From assembly GCF_000142905.1 (NCBI RefSeq), contig NW_013657622.1, positions 192,430 through 218,318 of the forward strand: a stretch of 25,889 nucleotides of DNA, in the 5' to 3' direction. Source of the stretch: Thecamonas trahens ATCC 50062 (lineage: Eukaryota > Apusozoa > Apusomonadida > Apusomonadidae). This document shows, one piece after another, positions 10,895 to 18,588 of this stretch. The position numbers and the translations under genes were made by a program. Under the pieces are notes generated by a model, which was given only the letters and a program-made list of their open reading frames with translations, was not told the DNA's origin and made no database searches. The first letter of the stretch is position 1, and the number at the start of each line of letters is the position of its first letter.

Positions 10895-10994
10895 NNNNNN
10901 NNNNNNNNNNNNNNNNNNNNNNNNNNNNNNNNNNNNNNNNNNNNNNNNNNNNNNNNNNNNNNNNNNNNNNNNNNNNNNNNNNNNNNNNNNNNNN
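10895..10994. other. Assembly gap (100 N)
   Basis: Exactly 100 N, a conventional placeholder for a gap of unknown size. The right edge falls at the start of a 48-base minisatellite unit, so the missing sequence may include more units. Confidence 0.99.
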
Positions 10995-11137
10995 GTGGAG
11001 GGGGGGGATGATTGAGGTTGTTGTTGGATTAATCGTTGGTTGGTGGAGGGGGGGGGATGATTGAGGTTGTTGTTGGATTAATCGTTGGTTGGTGGAGGGG
11101 GGGGGGGATGATTGAGGTTGTTGTTGGATTAATCGTT
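10995..11137 (+). repeat. 48-base minisatellite, 3 visible copies, abutting the gap
   Basis: Units at 10995-11042, 11043-11091 and 11092-11137. Each is GTGGA plus a G run of variable length, then ATGATTGAGGTTGTTGTTGG and ATTAATCGTTGGTTG. Copies differ almost only in the G-run length, and the last one ends differently after AATCGTT. The left edge is the assembly gap. Confidence 0.92.
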
Positions 11138-11199
11138 CGCCTGTAGAATTGAATGGCGGAGGAGTGCGACTTGGTGAGGCAGTCTCCCGCCACCACCTC

Positions 11200-11251
11200 A
11201 CCCCCCCACCCCCCACCCCAGCCCATCCCTTCCCCACCCCCCACCCCCCCA
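11200..11251 (+). repeat. C-rich tract upstream of the Dad1-like gene
   Basis: C runs of 4-7 separated by single A or T residues, followed by a short (AC)n stretch. The tract lies about 22-73 bases upstream of the ATG at 11273, on the sense strand. Confidence 0.85.
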
Positions 11252-11272
11252 CACACACACCACACCCATACC

Positions 11273-11364
11273 ATGTCCACCTCTACAGAGGACTCTGCCT
11301 TTGAGCTCGAGCGCGTCCATCTTGTGCAGCGCATTACCAACGTACGTCCAGCACCAGTGGCGGC

Positions 11365-11399
<35 letters not shown>

Positions 11400-11870
11400 C
11401 GGAGAGGAGGAGGAGTAGGAGGAGGGAGGGAGGACACGAGGCAGCAGCTGGGGAGACCATGAATGCAGTCTCGAGTGTCTGGCTGTATGTGGTGGCTGAC
11501 TGGGCCGTGGCTTGGTGGCTTGGTGGCTTGGGTATCGACTGGTGCCTTTTTCGCTGCGGGCACTGCCAATTTCGAGTCAAGGTGGCCATGGCCATGTGGA
11601 GCGCGTACTTGCCGCTGGTGAGGAGGATAGTGGCGGAGGGAGAGGGCCTGGTGGTGCGCATGAACTCATGTAGTCGGTGGGTGGATGGATGACGGGGTGT
11701 AGGGCCTGGTCGAGTCGGTGGCCATCGCCAAGGAAGTCAACGCCAACATGAGATCGCTCGAGGAGCAGACGGCGGCGCTGGCAAGATGGACAACCGTGTG
11801 GAACGGTTTCAGGGCAGAGCTTGCTGCAGGGCATGTCCAAGCCGTTGACATGCTACAGTCATCGCAGTGA
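11273..11870 (+). CDS. DAD1: Dad1-like DASH/Dam1 complex subunit (two exons)
   Basis: Proposed 78-residue helical protein from exon 1 (11273-11341, 23 codons) and exon 2 (11703-11870, stop TGA), joined in phase 0 across a GTACGT...GTGTAG intron. The order of features fits fungal Dad1: an acidic start, FELER (10-14), Ile at 21, a helix with SLE (41-43), then a Trp at 56 (TVWNGF) and a short tail. Spacing between the first and last landmarks is within about a residue or two of yeast Dad1 as I remember it. Dad1 belongs to the ten-subunit DASH/Dam1 complex that couples kinetochores to microtubule ends. An in-frame ATG at 11153 would add 40 mostly Pro/His/Thr residues; the shorter start fits the family. 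Short coiled coils give weak matches, so the family call is tentative even though the splice model is clean. Confidence 0.55.
11342..11702 (+). other. Intron of the Dad1-like gene
   Basis: A 361-base phase-0 intron, donor GTACGT and acceptor GGTGTAG. It carries an (AGCGAC)n hexanucleotide run at about 11366-11400. A decoy GGGCCTGGT near 11644 resembles the true exon 2 start. Confidence 0.55.
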
Positions 11871-12235
11871 TGGCCTTCATGAGCTGGCCGAGCCGCTCGG
11901 CGGTCGTCAACGAGCCTGATCGGATCGCGCTCGCGTCGGGCGTCGGGATGCGTGCCTGGCAAGGGAGAGAGGAAGAGGGAGAGAGAGAGAGAGAGTAAAG
12001 AAAACAGAGGATGACAGCCAATCAGGGCACAGCAGTTTATCATCTTCAGGCACTTGCCTGTCCCCTCCCTCCAGGCAACGGGCCCAGCCGCACAGTCCGG
12101 CCGCCGGGCACAGGCACGGCGATGGAGTTAGACTGATAGCCAAGGGGAGGGGAATGGATGGATGGATGGATGGATAGGTTGGTTGGGTAGGTGGGTGGGT
12201 GGATGAAGGTGGTGGAGGCAGAGAGGTAGAGCAGA
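11871..12235. other. Intergenic region between convergent genes, simple repeats
   Basis: No gene seen. It contains a (GA)n run at 11978-11995 and a (GGAT)n run at 12153-12175 that grades into GGTT/GGTG repeats. Both flanking genes end here. Confidence 0.7.
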
Positions 12236-13591
12236 TCAGAACTCCCAGGAAAGGATGGTGCGGGTGGGGCGGTCGGCAACCTGACCAGGCTTGCAGAGTG
12301 TCAGGTTGACGCGCGAGGCAAACGAGCGCATGCCCGGCGGAACAATGTCATCAAAGGCCGAGCTGAGCGCCGCTCGCGGGAGCGGCGTCGACTTGGGCCG
12401 GTTCATCAGCTTGGAGATCTTGGATTGCGCCTTGCGTGGCGACGGTGTGGTGATCTCGGCTTTGGATCGCGAGCGCTTGAGCATGCGCGGGCGCGGCGGG
12501 GAGGCGAGGCCAGGCATGCCGGTCGGCACGCACACAACATCGATGTTATCGCCGTCGTCGAAAGCAGGAGCGGCACCAGCACCATCGGCCCCGGCGTCAG
12601 CGTCGTCAGCACCACCGCAGCGCCCGGCTGTGCCGACAGCAAGGGCCGGCGAGCAGGGCGGGGCGAGCAGGGCGGCAACGGGCGAGAGCGAGGCGGGGCG
12701 ATCGGCGGCAACCGCTGCCGAGGCCAGCAGAGCCAGCGTCTCCGAGGCATCAACGTCCGACCTCGGCATCGAGACCGGCGCGGACGAGTCGGAGCAGGGG
12801 ATCGGCGAGGTCGACGCCGGCCGCTGGCGAGCCGCCGACGGGTGGCAGAACGGCAGCGGGGCGCCACCGCTCGGCGACGGCGTCCGCGAGCTCGATCCGC
12901 CGTTGACCTCCGACTCTTCCGGCTTCCACGACAGCTCGGGCATGGCCGGAGAGAAGATGGTGATGGTTGGCCGGCATGCGGCCGGGATCGAGGCCGGGGC
13001 CGAGGCCGAGCCTGAGCCCGAGCCCGAGCCCGAGCCCGAGGCCGGTGGCGGGCAGTCAACGGCAGGCCGAGCCGCGGCCGGCGAGATGGCGGTCGACGGG
13101 GCAGAGAGCGGGGCAAAAGGCTGGCGAGGGGTAGGTGCCGGCATGGCCTCGCAGGTCATGGCCTTAAAGGTGGTGGGATCGGGCCGAGGAGCGGCAACGA
13201 CGTTGGTGGAGCGCTCGGTGAGGACGGCGGGCGCATTGAAATTTGAGCAAAGTTTGCCATTGCGCGCGCTCGGTTGGCGGCGGTTTGCCGGGCGCTTAAA
13301 GGCCGAGAAACGGCTGGTAAAGGGCGAGGATTCCATGATCTGTTCGGTCGTCATGTGCGGCATGATGGGTACTATGTTGCTACTAGCTGGGATTGACTCC
13401 TTCCTCTGTAGATCCTCCGGGCTGGGTGGGGATGTTGGCTGGGCTTGGGCTGGGCGTGTGCGAACTGGGGTGAGGCGCGAGTCGGGTGTCACTCGCTGCT
13501 GCCAACGATTCTTCGTTGCCTCGTTCGCCGCCTGCTCGGCACCCGAATCAATGCTGTCTCTCGTTTGGTTAATCGTTGCCGTGCCTGCCAT
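12236..13591 (-). CDS. Ser/Pro/Ala-rich disordered protein, unknown function
   Basis: A 451-residue hypothetical protein that I do not recognise; no folded domain is apparent. The start is the first ATG (MAGTATINQTRDS); the frame extends upstream only through a TTG. Better-than-random pieces are an N-terminal block near 80-130 (MESSPFTSRFSAF, then KLCSNFNAPAVLTERSTN), a Gly-Ser run near 190, an acidic stretch before residue 350, and a basic C-terminus. The C-terminus has TPSPRK (a full CDK consensus, near 382), RAALSSAFD (fits the RxxLxxxx[N/D/E] destruction-box pattern, near 405) and the ending TRTILSWEF. These would suit a cell-cycle-regulated protein, but such motifs are short and common. 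An antisense frame of similar length is open (12291-13712). I prefer the minus strand because its SP-rich sequence looks like a normal disordered protein. Confidence 0.5.
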   Translation of the reverse strand: MAGTATINQTRDSIDSGAEQAANEATKNRWQQRVTPDSRLTPVRTRPAQAQPTSPPSPEDLQRKESIPASSNIVPIMPHMTTEQIMESSPFTSRFSAFKRPANRRQPSARNGKLCSNFNAPAVLTERSTNVVAAPRPDPTTFKAMTCEAMPAPTPRQPFAPLSAPSTAISPAAARPAVDCPPPASGSGSGSGSGSASAPASIPAACRPTITIFSPAMPELSWKPEESEVNGGSSSRTPSPSGGAPLPFCHPSAARQRPASTSPIPCSDSSAPVSMPRSDVDASETLALLASAAVAADRPASLSPVAALLAPPCSPALAVGTAGRCGGADDADAGADGAGAAPAFDDGDNIDVVCVPTGMPGLASPPRPRMLKRSRSKAEITTPSPRKAQSKISKLMNRPKSTPLPRAALSSAFDDIVPPGMRSFASRVNLTLCKPGQVADRPTRTILSWEF

Positions 13592-14110
13592 GCCGCTACC
13601 ACTCAAACTTTCGTCAGCTAAAGAAAGCAGGCGCGGGCGCCAGGCGGCCTATGTCGGCTGCCGAGTGGGCTGCACGCCAAGGCTACAAGCGCACGATAGA
13701 GGATACGCATGAGGGTAAGCACAACTTACCAAGGTACGCTATGCTCTTGTCCACAATGTCTAGAAGTTGTGCGGATATCGGCAAAGGGGTTGAGGAGAAC
13801 AAGGTGATCATAGCACAGCGCGCCAGGTGGCCAGCAAGCGGGGGGCAAGGCCAGCTGGGCCCAAAAGAGCGTTTGGCGGTTTGAGGCGGAATTCAAAAAT
13901 TTTGGATATTTGCGCGCCGAGCGGTTTGTGGCGGACCGAGCGAAGGAGAGAGAGGGCAGAGCGAAGGGGCGGGGAGGGACCAGGAGGGTGAGCAGGACGA
14001 CATCGACTTGACTCTGCAGCAACCTGCAAGAGTAGACGCCAAGGCAGACGCCAAGCGAAGTTCACAAGTGGTTCCAGCAGGAGACCAAGGCAGATACAGA
14101 TAGCACAAGG
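13592..14110. promoter_or_regulatory. Divergent intergenic region, probable shared promoter
   Basis: These 519 bases separate the start codons of the Ser/Pro-rich gene and TACC. The stretch at 13890-13907 is strikingly AT-rich for this window (TTCAAAAATTTTGGATATTT) and may be core promoter sequence. In the TACC frame an upstream stop at 14033-14035 with no ATG before 14111 supports that start. Promoter function is inferred from position. Confidence 0.4.
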
Positions 14111-15117
14111 ATGGCGGCGAGCACGACACCTTTTACACCGACGCGAGTCCTCGGCGAGCGCAACACCGGCGGGTGCGAGGCATTTGGCGCTCAAGGCGAC
14201 AACGGCGGGAGCATGGCGGCAACAATGCGTGGGGAAGGTTCTTCCCTCCTCTGCCAAGCCGTGGACTCGCCGGCGACGGTTGCATGGCGGGATCGGACCG
14301 AGGTCATCACACCCATTGATCATGCCATTGTGGTCGAGGCCGCCAACGAGGTCGTGGCGTCGCTGGTGGAAGCTGCGGTGGCTGGTGGCGAGGAGAATGT
14401 TCCGAGAGGAGCCGAGGTGGTGACGCCGAGCAAGAGCAAGGCGGCGGGCGGAGCGGCGGCGGACGAGAAGCCGGCGACGCCGCTGCAGGCGCGCTTTGTG
14501 GAGGTCATGGCCAAGTCGGCCGAGATGCTGAGCCCGCGGCGGAGCGTGAGCGGCGGGAGCAGCGGAACGCCGTCGGCCGTGGTCAAGGCGCTGGCACGGG
14601 TGGCTCAGCTCGAGGCTGATCTTGCTGCGGCCGAGGCTGGCAAGAGCAAGGCCGAGGAGGAGGCGGCGCAGCTGACGGCTGTGCTCGACGAGTTTACGGC
14701 CACCGTCGACGAGATCGAGGCGCGCAACGACTCGTTGACGGCCAAGGTGGCCGAGCTGACGGCGGTCAATGCCAAGTACGCCGAGGACTCGATGGCGCTC
14801 GAGATGGGCTTCAAGGAGTGGAAGGCCAAGGCGTTGGCGGCTGAGGCCCAGCTCGAAGCGCAGGCGAACACAGTGATCGAGCTCGAGGCCAAGCACTCGA
14901 ACGAGACAATGCGTGCCCAAAAGGCGCTGATCAAGGCCGAGGACGCACTGGCTGCGGCCGAAGCCGACGCTGCTGCGCGGGTCAAGGTCCTCGAAAACAG
15001 CTTCGGGTGGCCGAGACAAAGATCAAGACTCTGAGCGGGCAGGTGGCGGCCAAGGACGCCGAGAACGCGGAGCTCACCCAGATCTGCGATGGCCTGCTCG
15101 AGCAGCTGGGCGAGTAG
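14111..15117 (+). CDS. TACC-family (transforming acidic coiled-coil) protein, one apparent frameshift
   Basis: About 335 residues after bridging one frame break. TACC proteins bind centrosomes or spindle poles and work with XMAP215/TOG-family polymerases in microtubule growth. The N-terminal 150 residues are disordered and begin with FTPTRVLGERNT. From about 157 to the end there is a continuous coiled coil. The family signature is the extreme C-terminus, ENAELTQICDGLLEQLGE, which matches the conserved EELTKICDELI-type ending of animal TACCs; the preceding heptads also fit. At 15001 the frame changes: reading AGC then CTT CGG GTG needs one extra C, after which coiled coil continues to the TAG at 15115-15117. 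Without it the protein ends in an unrelated short tail at 15034. I read this as a missing base in the assembly. Confidence 0.78.
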
Positions 15118-15200
15118 CGTGAGTAACAAACATGTTTGTAACTGTGGCGTGGTGCCGTCGTAGTAGGGTAATGAGCTAGAGGCAGCATTTACCGAGAAAG
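15118..15200. other. 83-base spacer between convergent stops, with a 14-base palindrome
   Basis: TACC and V-ATPase subunit D end 83 bases apart, so their 3' UTRs probably overlap. A perfect palindrome ACAAACATGTTTGT lies at 15126-15139 and overlaps TGTAA at 15137-15141. It may help 3' end formation; I see no standard AATAAA on either strand here. Confidence 0.6.
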
Positions 15201-16533
15201 CTACACAATGAGGTCCTCGTCGTCGTCGTCGAGGAGCGACGGGCCGGCGCCGTCGTCGTCAAGGCCAAGCAGCTCGCGGCGCTCGGCCATGGCAGCGTTC
15301 TTGGACTCGAGGGCGTCGGCCTTCTTCTCCTGGATCTTCTTGAGGCGGAAGAACTCCTCGCGTTCGCCCTCGTCGAGCTCTGTGATGATGTACGAGATGG
15401 TGTTCTCGATCTTGGGAATGACGACGTGCTCGATGGCGTTGACGCGGCGGTTCGTGAGCTTGATGGCCTCGTCGAGGGTGATGAAGGAGGTCTGAAGTGA
15501 GGCGAGCTTGACGAGCGACTGCAGCGCGTCGGCAAACTTGCTCTTGCACTGGCGAATCTGGGCGCCGCCCTTGCCGAGGCCGGTCAGCTCGAGGGCGTCG
15601 GACGAGCCCGAGTCCTCGTAGGCGTCAAAGACAGGGATCTTGACGCCGGCCACGTTCTCCAGCTCTGTGCGGATCTTCATGCTTGCCGAGCCGACGTTTT
15701 CGGTGACGAGATAGGCAAAGTCGCCCGCCACGTAACGGGCTTTTGTGATGGACATGGCCGAGTCGGACATCATCTCGCCGAGCGCCTGCTTGTATGCCTT
15801 GATCTCGGTGGCCACCGACCGGAAGCGGAGCGTCAGCGCGTCAGCCTTCTTCTTCAGCAGCGAGTGGCCCTTCTCTGCCGACTTGAGGCGGATCTTCATC
15901 GACGTGAGGGCCCTGTCAGCACGCAGCCGTAGTCGAGCACGATGGGGCAGCAACAACAGAAGTATCGGCATCAGCAGCAGCAGCAGTACCAGCAGCACAA
16001 TGGTGACCAACGCCACGACGACGACCACCACGACCACGATGACCACGACGACCACCACCACGACGACCACCACCACGACCACGACGACCACGACGACCAC
16101 GACGGCGATCATCGACCAAAGCCATAGCCATACCCGCCCATTCCACCACACCGTCATTGTCCCGTCATTCGTCAGTCACACGCCAGCAAGACAGCCCCAC
16201 CCACCCTCTCCACCATACGCACGTGACCACTACACAGAGTACGGAGACCTCCACAAGTAGTACCACATACTCTTTGTACCATACAACACACGAGGAAGTA
16301 GGTGGGGGGATGGACGGGAGAGGGTATGTGTGGCGGCACCCTTCCCCACCACACCACCCACACCCTGCGGGTAGGCGGGGGGGAGGGGGAGGAGGGGGAG
16401 GGGAGGGGGAGGGGGAGGGGGAGGGGGGAGGGGGAGGGGGGAGGGGGGGCGTGGTGGCTGTGGGGAAGGGGATGGGGGAGGGGAGGGGAACGTACATTCG
16501 TGTGGGGAAGACGGGGAAGATGTCCTTGGACAT
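15201..16533 (-). CDS. ATP6V1D: V-type proton ATPase subunit D (two exons)
   Basis: Central-stalk subunit of the V1 sector, which transmits rotation from ATP hydrolysis to the membrane proton channel of vacuolar and endosomal membranes. Exon 1 (16496-16533) encodes [12 protein letters not shown] plus two bases. Exon 2 (15201-15912) completes the Met codon and continues [10 protein letters not shown], restoring the invariant PTRMAL-x-x-MK start of the family. The body has [20 protein letters not shown] and the C-terminal [18 protein letters not shown] motif, followed by an acidic tail ([11 protein letters not shown]). The product is 249 residues; the human protein is 247. The frame is intact, and splice sites are GTACGT and TGACAG. 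An oligo-C tract lies 57-72 bases upstream of the ATG on the sense strand. Confidence 0.97.
15913..16495 (-). other. Intron of V-ATPase subunit D
   Basis: A 583-base intron, donor GTACGT, acceptor GTGCTGACAG. Near the donor is a polypyrimidine tract (plus strand G-rich, about 16377-16449). Towards the acceptor is a (CCACGA)-type repeat at about 16013-16108. Joining the exons recreates a family-invariant sequence, so the boundaries are secure. Confidence 0.95.
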
Positions 16534-16589
16534 GGCGGATGGCAGGCGCTACGTCAAGTGTGACTTGTGGCTTGTTCTTGGGGTAGTAT

Positions 16590-16605
16590 GGGGGGAGGGG
16601 GGGGG
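16590..16605. repeat. G-rich run upstream of V-ATPase subunit D (C tract on sense strand)
   Basis: Runs of six and nine G separated by one A. The tract is 57-72 bases before the ATG at 16533 and reads as poly-C on the gene's sense strand. Confidence 0.85.
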
Positions 16606-16639
16606 AAAGGGCCATGTGACCTGAGCGCTGACTGACTTC

Positions 16640-16749
16640 AATTGTTTGTTGTTGGGGGAATCGTTGGTGGCTTTGGTGACGATTGTTTGTTGTTGGGGGA
16701 ATCGCTGGTGGCTTTGGTGACGATTGTTTGTTGTTGGGGGAATCGTTGA
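16640..16749 (+). repeat. 41-base minisatellite, 2.7 copies
   Basis: Units at 16640-16680, 16681-16721 and a partial 16722-16749. Each is GATTGTTTGTTGTTGGGGG then AATCGTTGGTGGCTTTGGTGAC, with one or two substitutions between copies. The TTGTTGTTGG...AATCGTTGG core is shared with the array at 10995-11137. Confidence 0.9.
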
Positions 16750-16824
16750 CGGGTTGGCTAGTGGACGAGACGATCAACGTTTACGATTGGAGAAAGAAGT
16801 GTGCTGCCGCCTGGATGTAAGGAT

Positions 16825-18158
16825 CTACTGGTCCTTGGTCTTGGGCTTCTTGTACGCATGGCGGTAGAAGTTCCAGAAGAGGAAGTAGAGGGTGACGGCG
16901 TAGAGGCCGTTGAGCGCGCCGAGCGAGCGGAACTTGGGGTGGCCAAAGAACGTGAGGTACGTGCCCTCACAGATCATGAAGCAGAACTGGAACATCTGCA
17001 TCTGCGTCAGGTACTTCTTCCACCACGGGCGGTAGCCAAAGGTTGAGCCAAAGTAGTAGCCATACATCAGGACGTGGATGAACGAGTTGGCGGCCGCAGC
17101 GGCGCCAGCAAACGTGCCCGGGTAGATCCGCACGTTGAGGAGCCAGATCCAGAAAACAGACGCATGATGGTAGACATGCAGGAAGGTGACCTGCGAATAC
17201 TTCTGCCGGAGCAGCATGATGAACGTGTCGTTGAACTCGAAGATCTTCGAGATGTAGAAGACCCAGAGCACAGACGCCATCTACAATCACAGCACGACGC
17301 GCGCACACACACACACACACACCGCACGAATCCAGTTCACGCGCTAAACACCCGTGAGTTCTTGTCAAAGGCGTGCCAAATCCGGCCGACCGCAATGATG
17401 GCCCCAACGCCCCGCGGCTCCGCCATCAAAATAGTAAAAAAGCGCCATTTCGTCCAATGTGGCCACTCACACAGCGGGGGGGGGGGGGGGGGGGGGGGGG
17501 GGAAAACAAGTCACTCCCACGGACGACAGCGAACAGCCAAGCTCATCAAACTCCTCAAGGAGTTGTATCCTCTGTCTCTCTACCCAAGTGATAACTTTTC
17601 CCGAGAAAAAGCGAGTCCGCTTGCTTGTATGAGGTACGGGAAGAACTACCACCCCCGCCCCCCCCCCCCCCCTACCTTCGGGCGAGTGGTCGGCAGCTAA
17701 AGCCGTCGGCCGGCGGCCGGCCATCCACACGCGTGGCGGTGGCCGAGCACGAAAGGGGGGGACGGGGCGAGGGGATAGAGAAGGAAATAGTAGAGATGGG
17801 AAGAGGGGAAGCGAGTGAGGCGTACCGGGAGAGACTGAGCATTGCGCTCGAGCTCGACAAAGAAGCCCTGGGTGATGCCGAGACGCATGATCTCGAGGAA
17901 CATGTAGAGGGAGACGGCAAACATGGCAAAGTTGTGGACGAGGCGGTAGTAGTAGAGCTCAAAGGGAGCCGACTTGAGGGGCATGGCCAGGCGAAGGACA
18001 AGGGTGATGACCAGGTACGCCGCAGCCACAATAGTGCCAAACGAGTACTCCATACCATACCAATCCGCAACACGCTCATCCGCAGGATGGAACGGCAGGT
18101 CGCGGAGCTCGCCAGGGAGCGTCACCAGCTTCTCCACAACCCAAGAAGAGCCAGACAT
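16825..18158 (-). CDS. ELO-family very-long-chain / polyunsaturated fatty acid elongase (two exons)
   Basis: ER membrane 3-ketoacyl-CoA synthase of the ELO family, which condenses malonyl-CoA with a fatty acyl-CoA in chain elongation. Exon 1 (17826-18158, 111 codons) and exon 2 (16825-17280) join in phase 0 to give 262 residues, normal for the family. All four ELO signatures are present: KxxExxDT (K123-T130), HVYHH (146-150, the catalytic histidine box), NxxxHxxMYxYY (176-187) and TxxQxxQ (in LTQMQMFQF). Several hydrophobic helices lie on both sides of the histidine box. The C-terminus KTKDQ fits a KxKxx ER-retrieval signal. The sequence around FEFNDTF and NSFIHVLMYGYY resembles PUFA elongases, but substrate cannot be fixed from this. 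Exon 2 starts directly with ATG, so a naive call would miss exon 1. The ATG at 18158 is preceded by AT-rich AATTAACCAAACT. Confidence 0.95.
17476..17502. repeat. G27 homopolymer in the elongase intron
   Basis: Twenty-seven consecutive G on the plus strand (C27 in the pre-mRNA), the longest homopolymer in the window. Its length should be taken as approximate. Confidence 0.9.
17658..17672. repeat. C15 homopolymer in the elongase intron
   Basis: Fifteen consecutive C on the plus strand (G15 in the pre-mRNA). It is complementary to the C27 run about 155 bases further along the same intron. Confidence 0.9.
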
Positions 18159-18216
18159 AGTTTGGTTAATTGAGTCAGGTGGTGCCAGTTGACCATTAAT
18201 CGATGGTTGCCGCCAC

Positions 18217-18588
18217 TGGTTGCCGCCACTGCTACGAGTCGCTAACGCTCGCGGCCGGCTGAGCGAAGCGAAGCAAAGCAGCTGACACCTTACTTCGCTA
18301 AGAGCTCCGATGGCGTCGACACAGTCGGCTCCGACGGAGCGGGAACCCACCCGCCCACCCTTTTGATGACGATGCGCTACGACGACGACGACGGGCGCCA
18401 TCTGGGCGCCCAATTCTTGCCTTGATATCGTGTGTACGCGAGCTATCGAGCTATCGATGGGCGCTCAAGTACACGCGGATCACCGTGCCAATTGGCACGA
18501 TGTGCTGGCAAAGATGGTCAGCACAGGAAATGCGAGGAAATCTCAAGCCGTCGAGCCAGCGGAGCGACTGCTCGGCCGGCAACCGAGA
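18217..18588 (+). repeat. Dispersed repeat, copy B
   Basis: This is the second copy of the element at 4753-5066, in the same orientation. It has a perfect inverted repeat GCTCCG-A-CGGAGC at 18328-18340 and the GCCGTCGAGC / GCTCGGCCGGC stem at 18547-18556 with 18570-18580. It begins about 60 bases upstream of the elongase start codon, so it may overlap that promoter. Copies are roughly three-quarters identical in the alignable blocks by eye. Confidence 0.7.

Larger units (their letters stand above)
17281..17825 (-). other. Intron of the elongase
   Basis: A 545-base phase-0 intron, donor GTACGC, acceptor GATTGTAG. In sense orientation it holds a G15 run (17658-17672), then a C27 run (17476-17502), then a (GT)n run (17304-17322) near the acceptor. 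Confidence 0.9.

Noticed and set aside
10995-11137. CRISPR-like array
   Set aside because: The units are directly adjacent with no unique spacers, in a eukaryotic context: a minisatellite.
11153-11272. Forty-residue N-terminal extension of the Dad1-like protein
   Set aside because: Encodes mainly Pro/His/Thr from the C-rich and AC-repeat sequence; the shorter start fits the family's size.
12291-13712. 473-codon plus-strand frame opposite the Ser/Pro-rich gene
   Set aside because: Glu-Pro and Ala-Gly runs mirror the minus-strand Gly-Ser run, and it gives no motif. I kept the minus strand, but the choice is not certain.
13651-13733. Possible first exon (MSAAEWAARQGYKRT...) followed by GTAAGC or GTACGC donors
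   Set aside because: No downstream acceptor exon I can connect it to; TACC has its own start with an upstream stop. It could be real but is unsupported.
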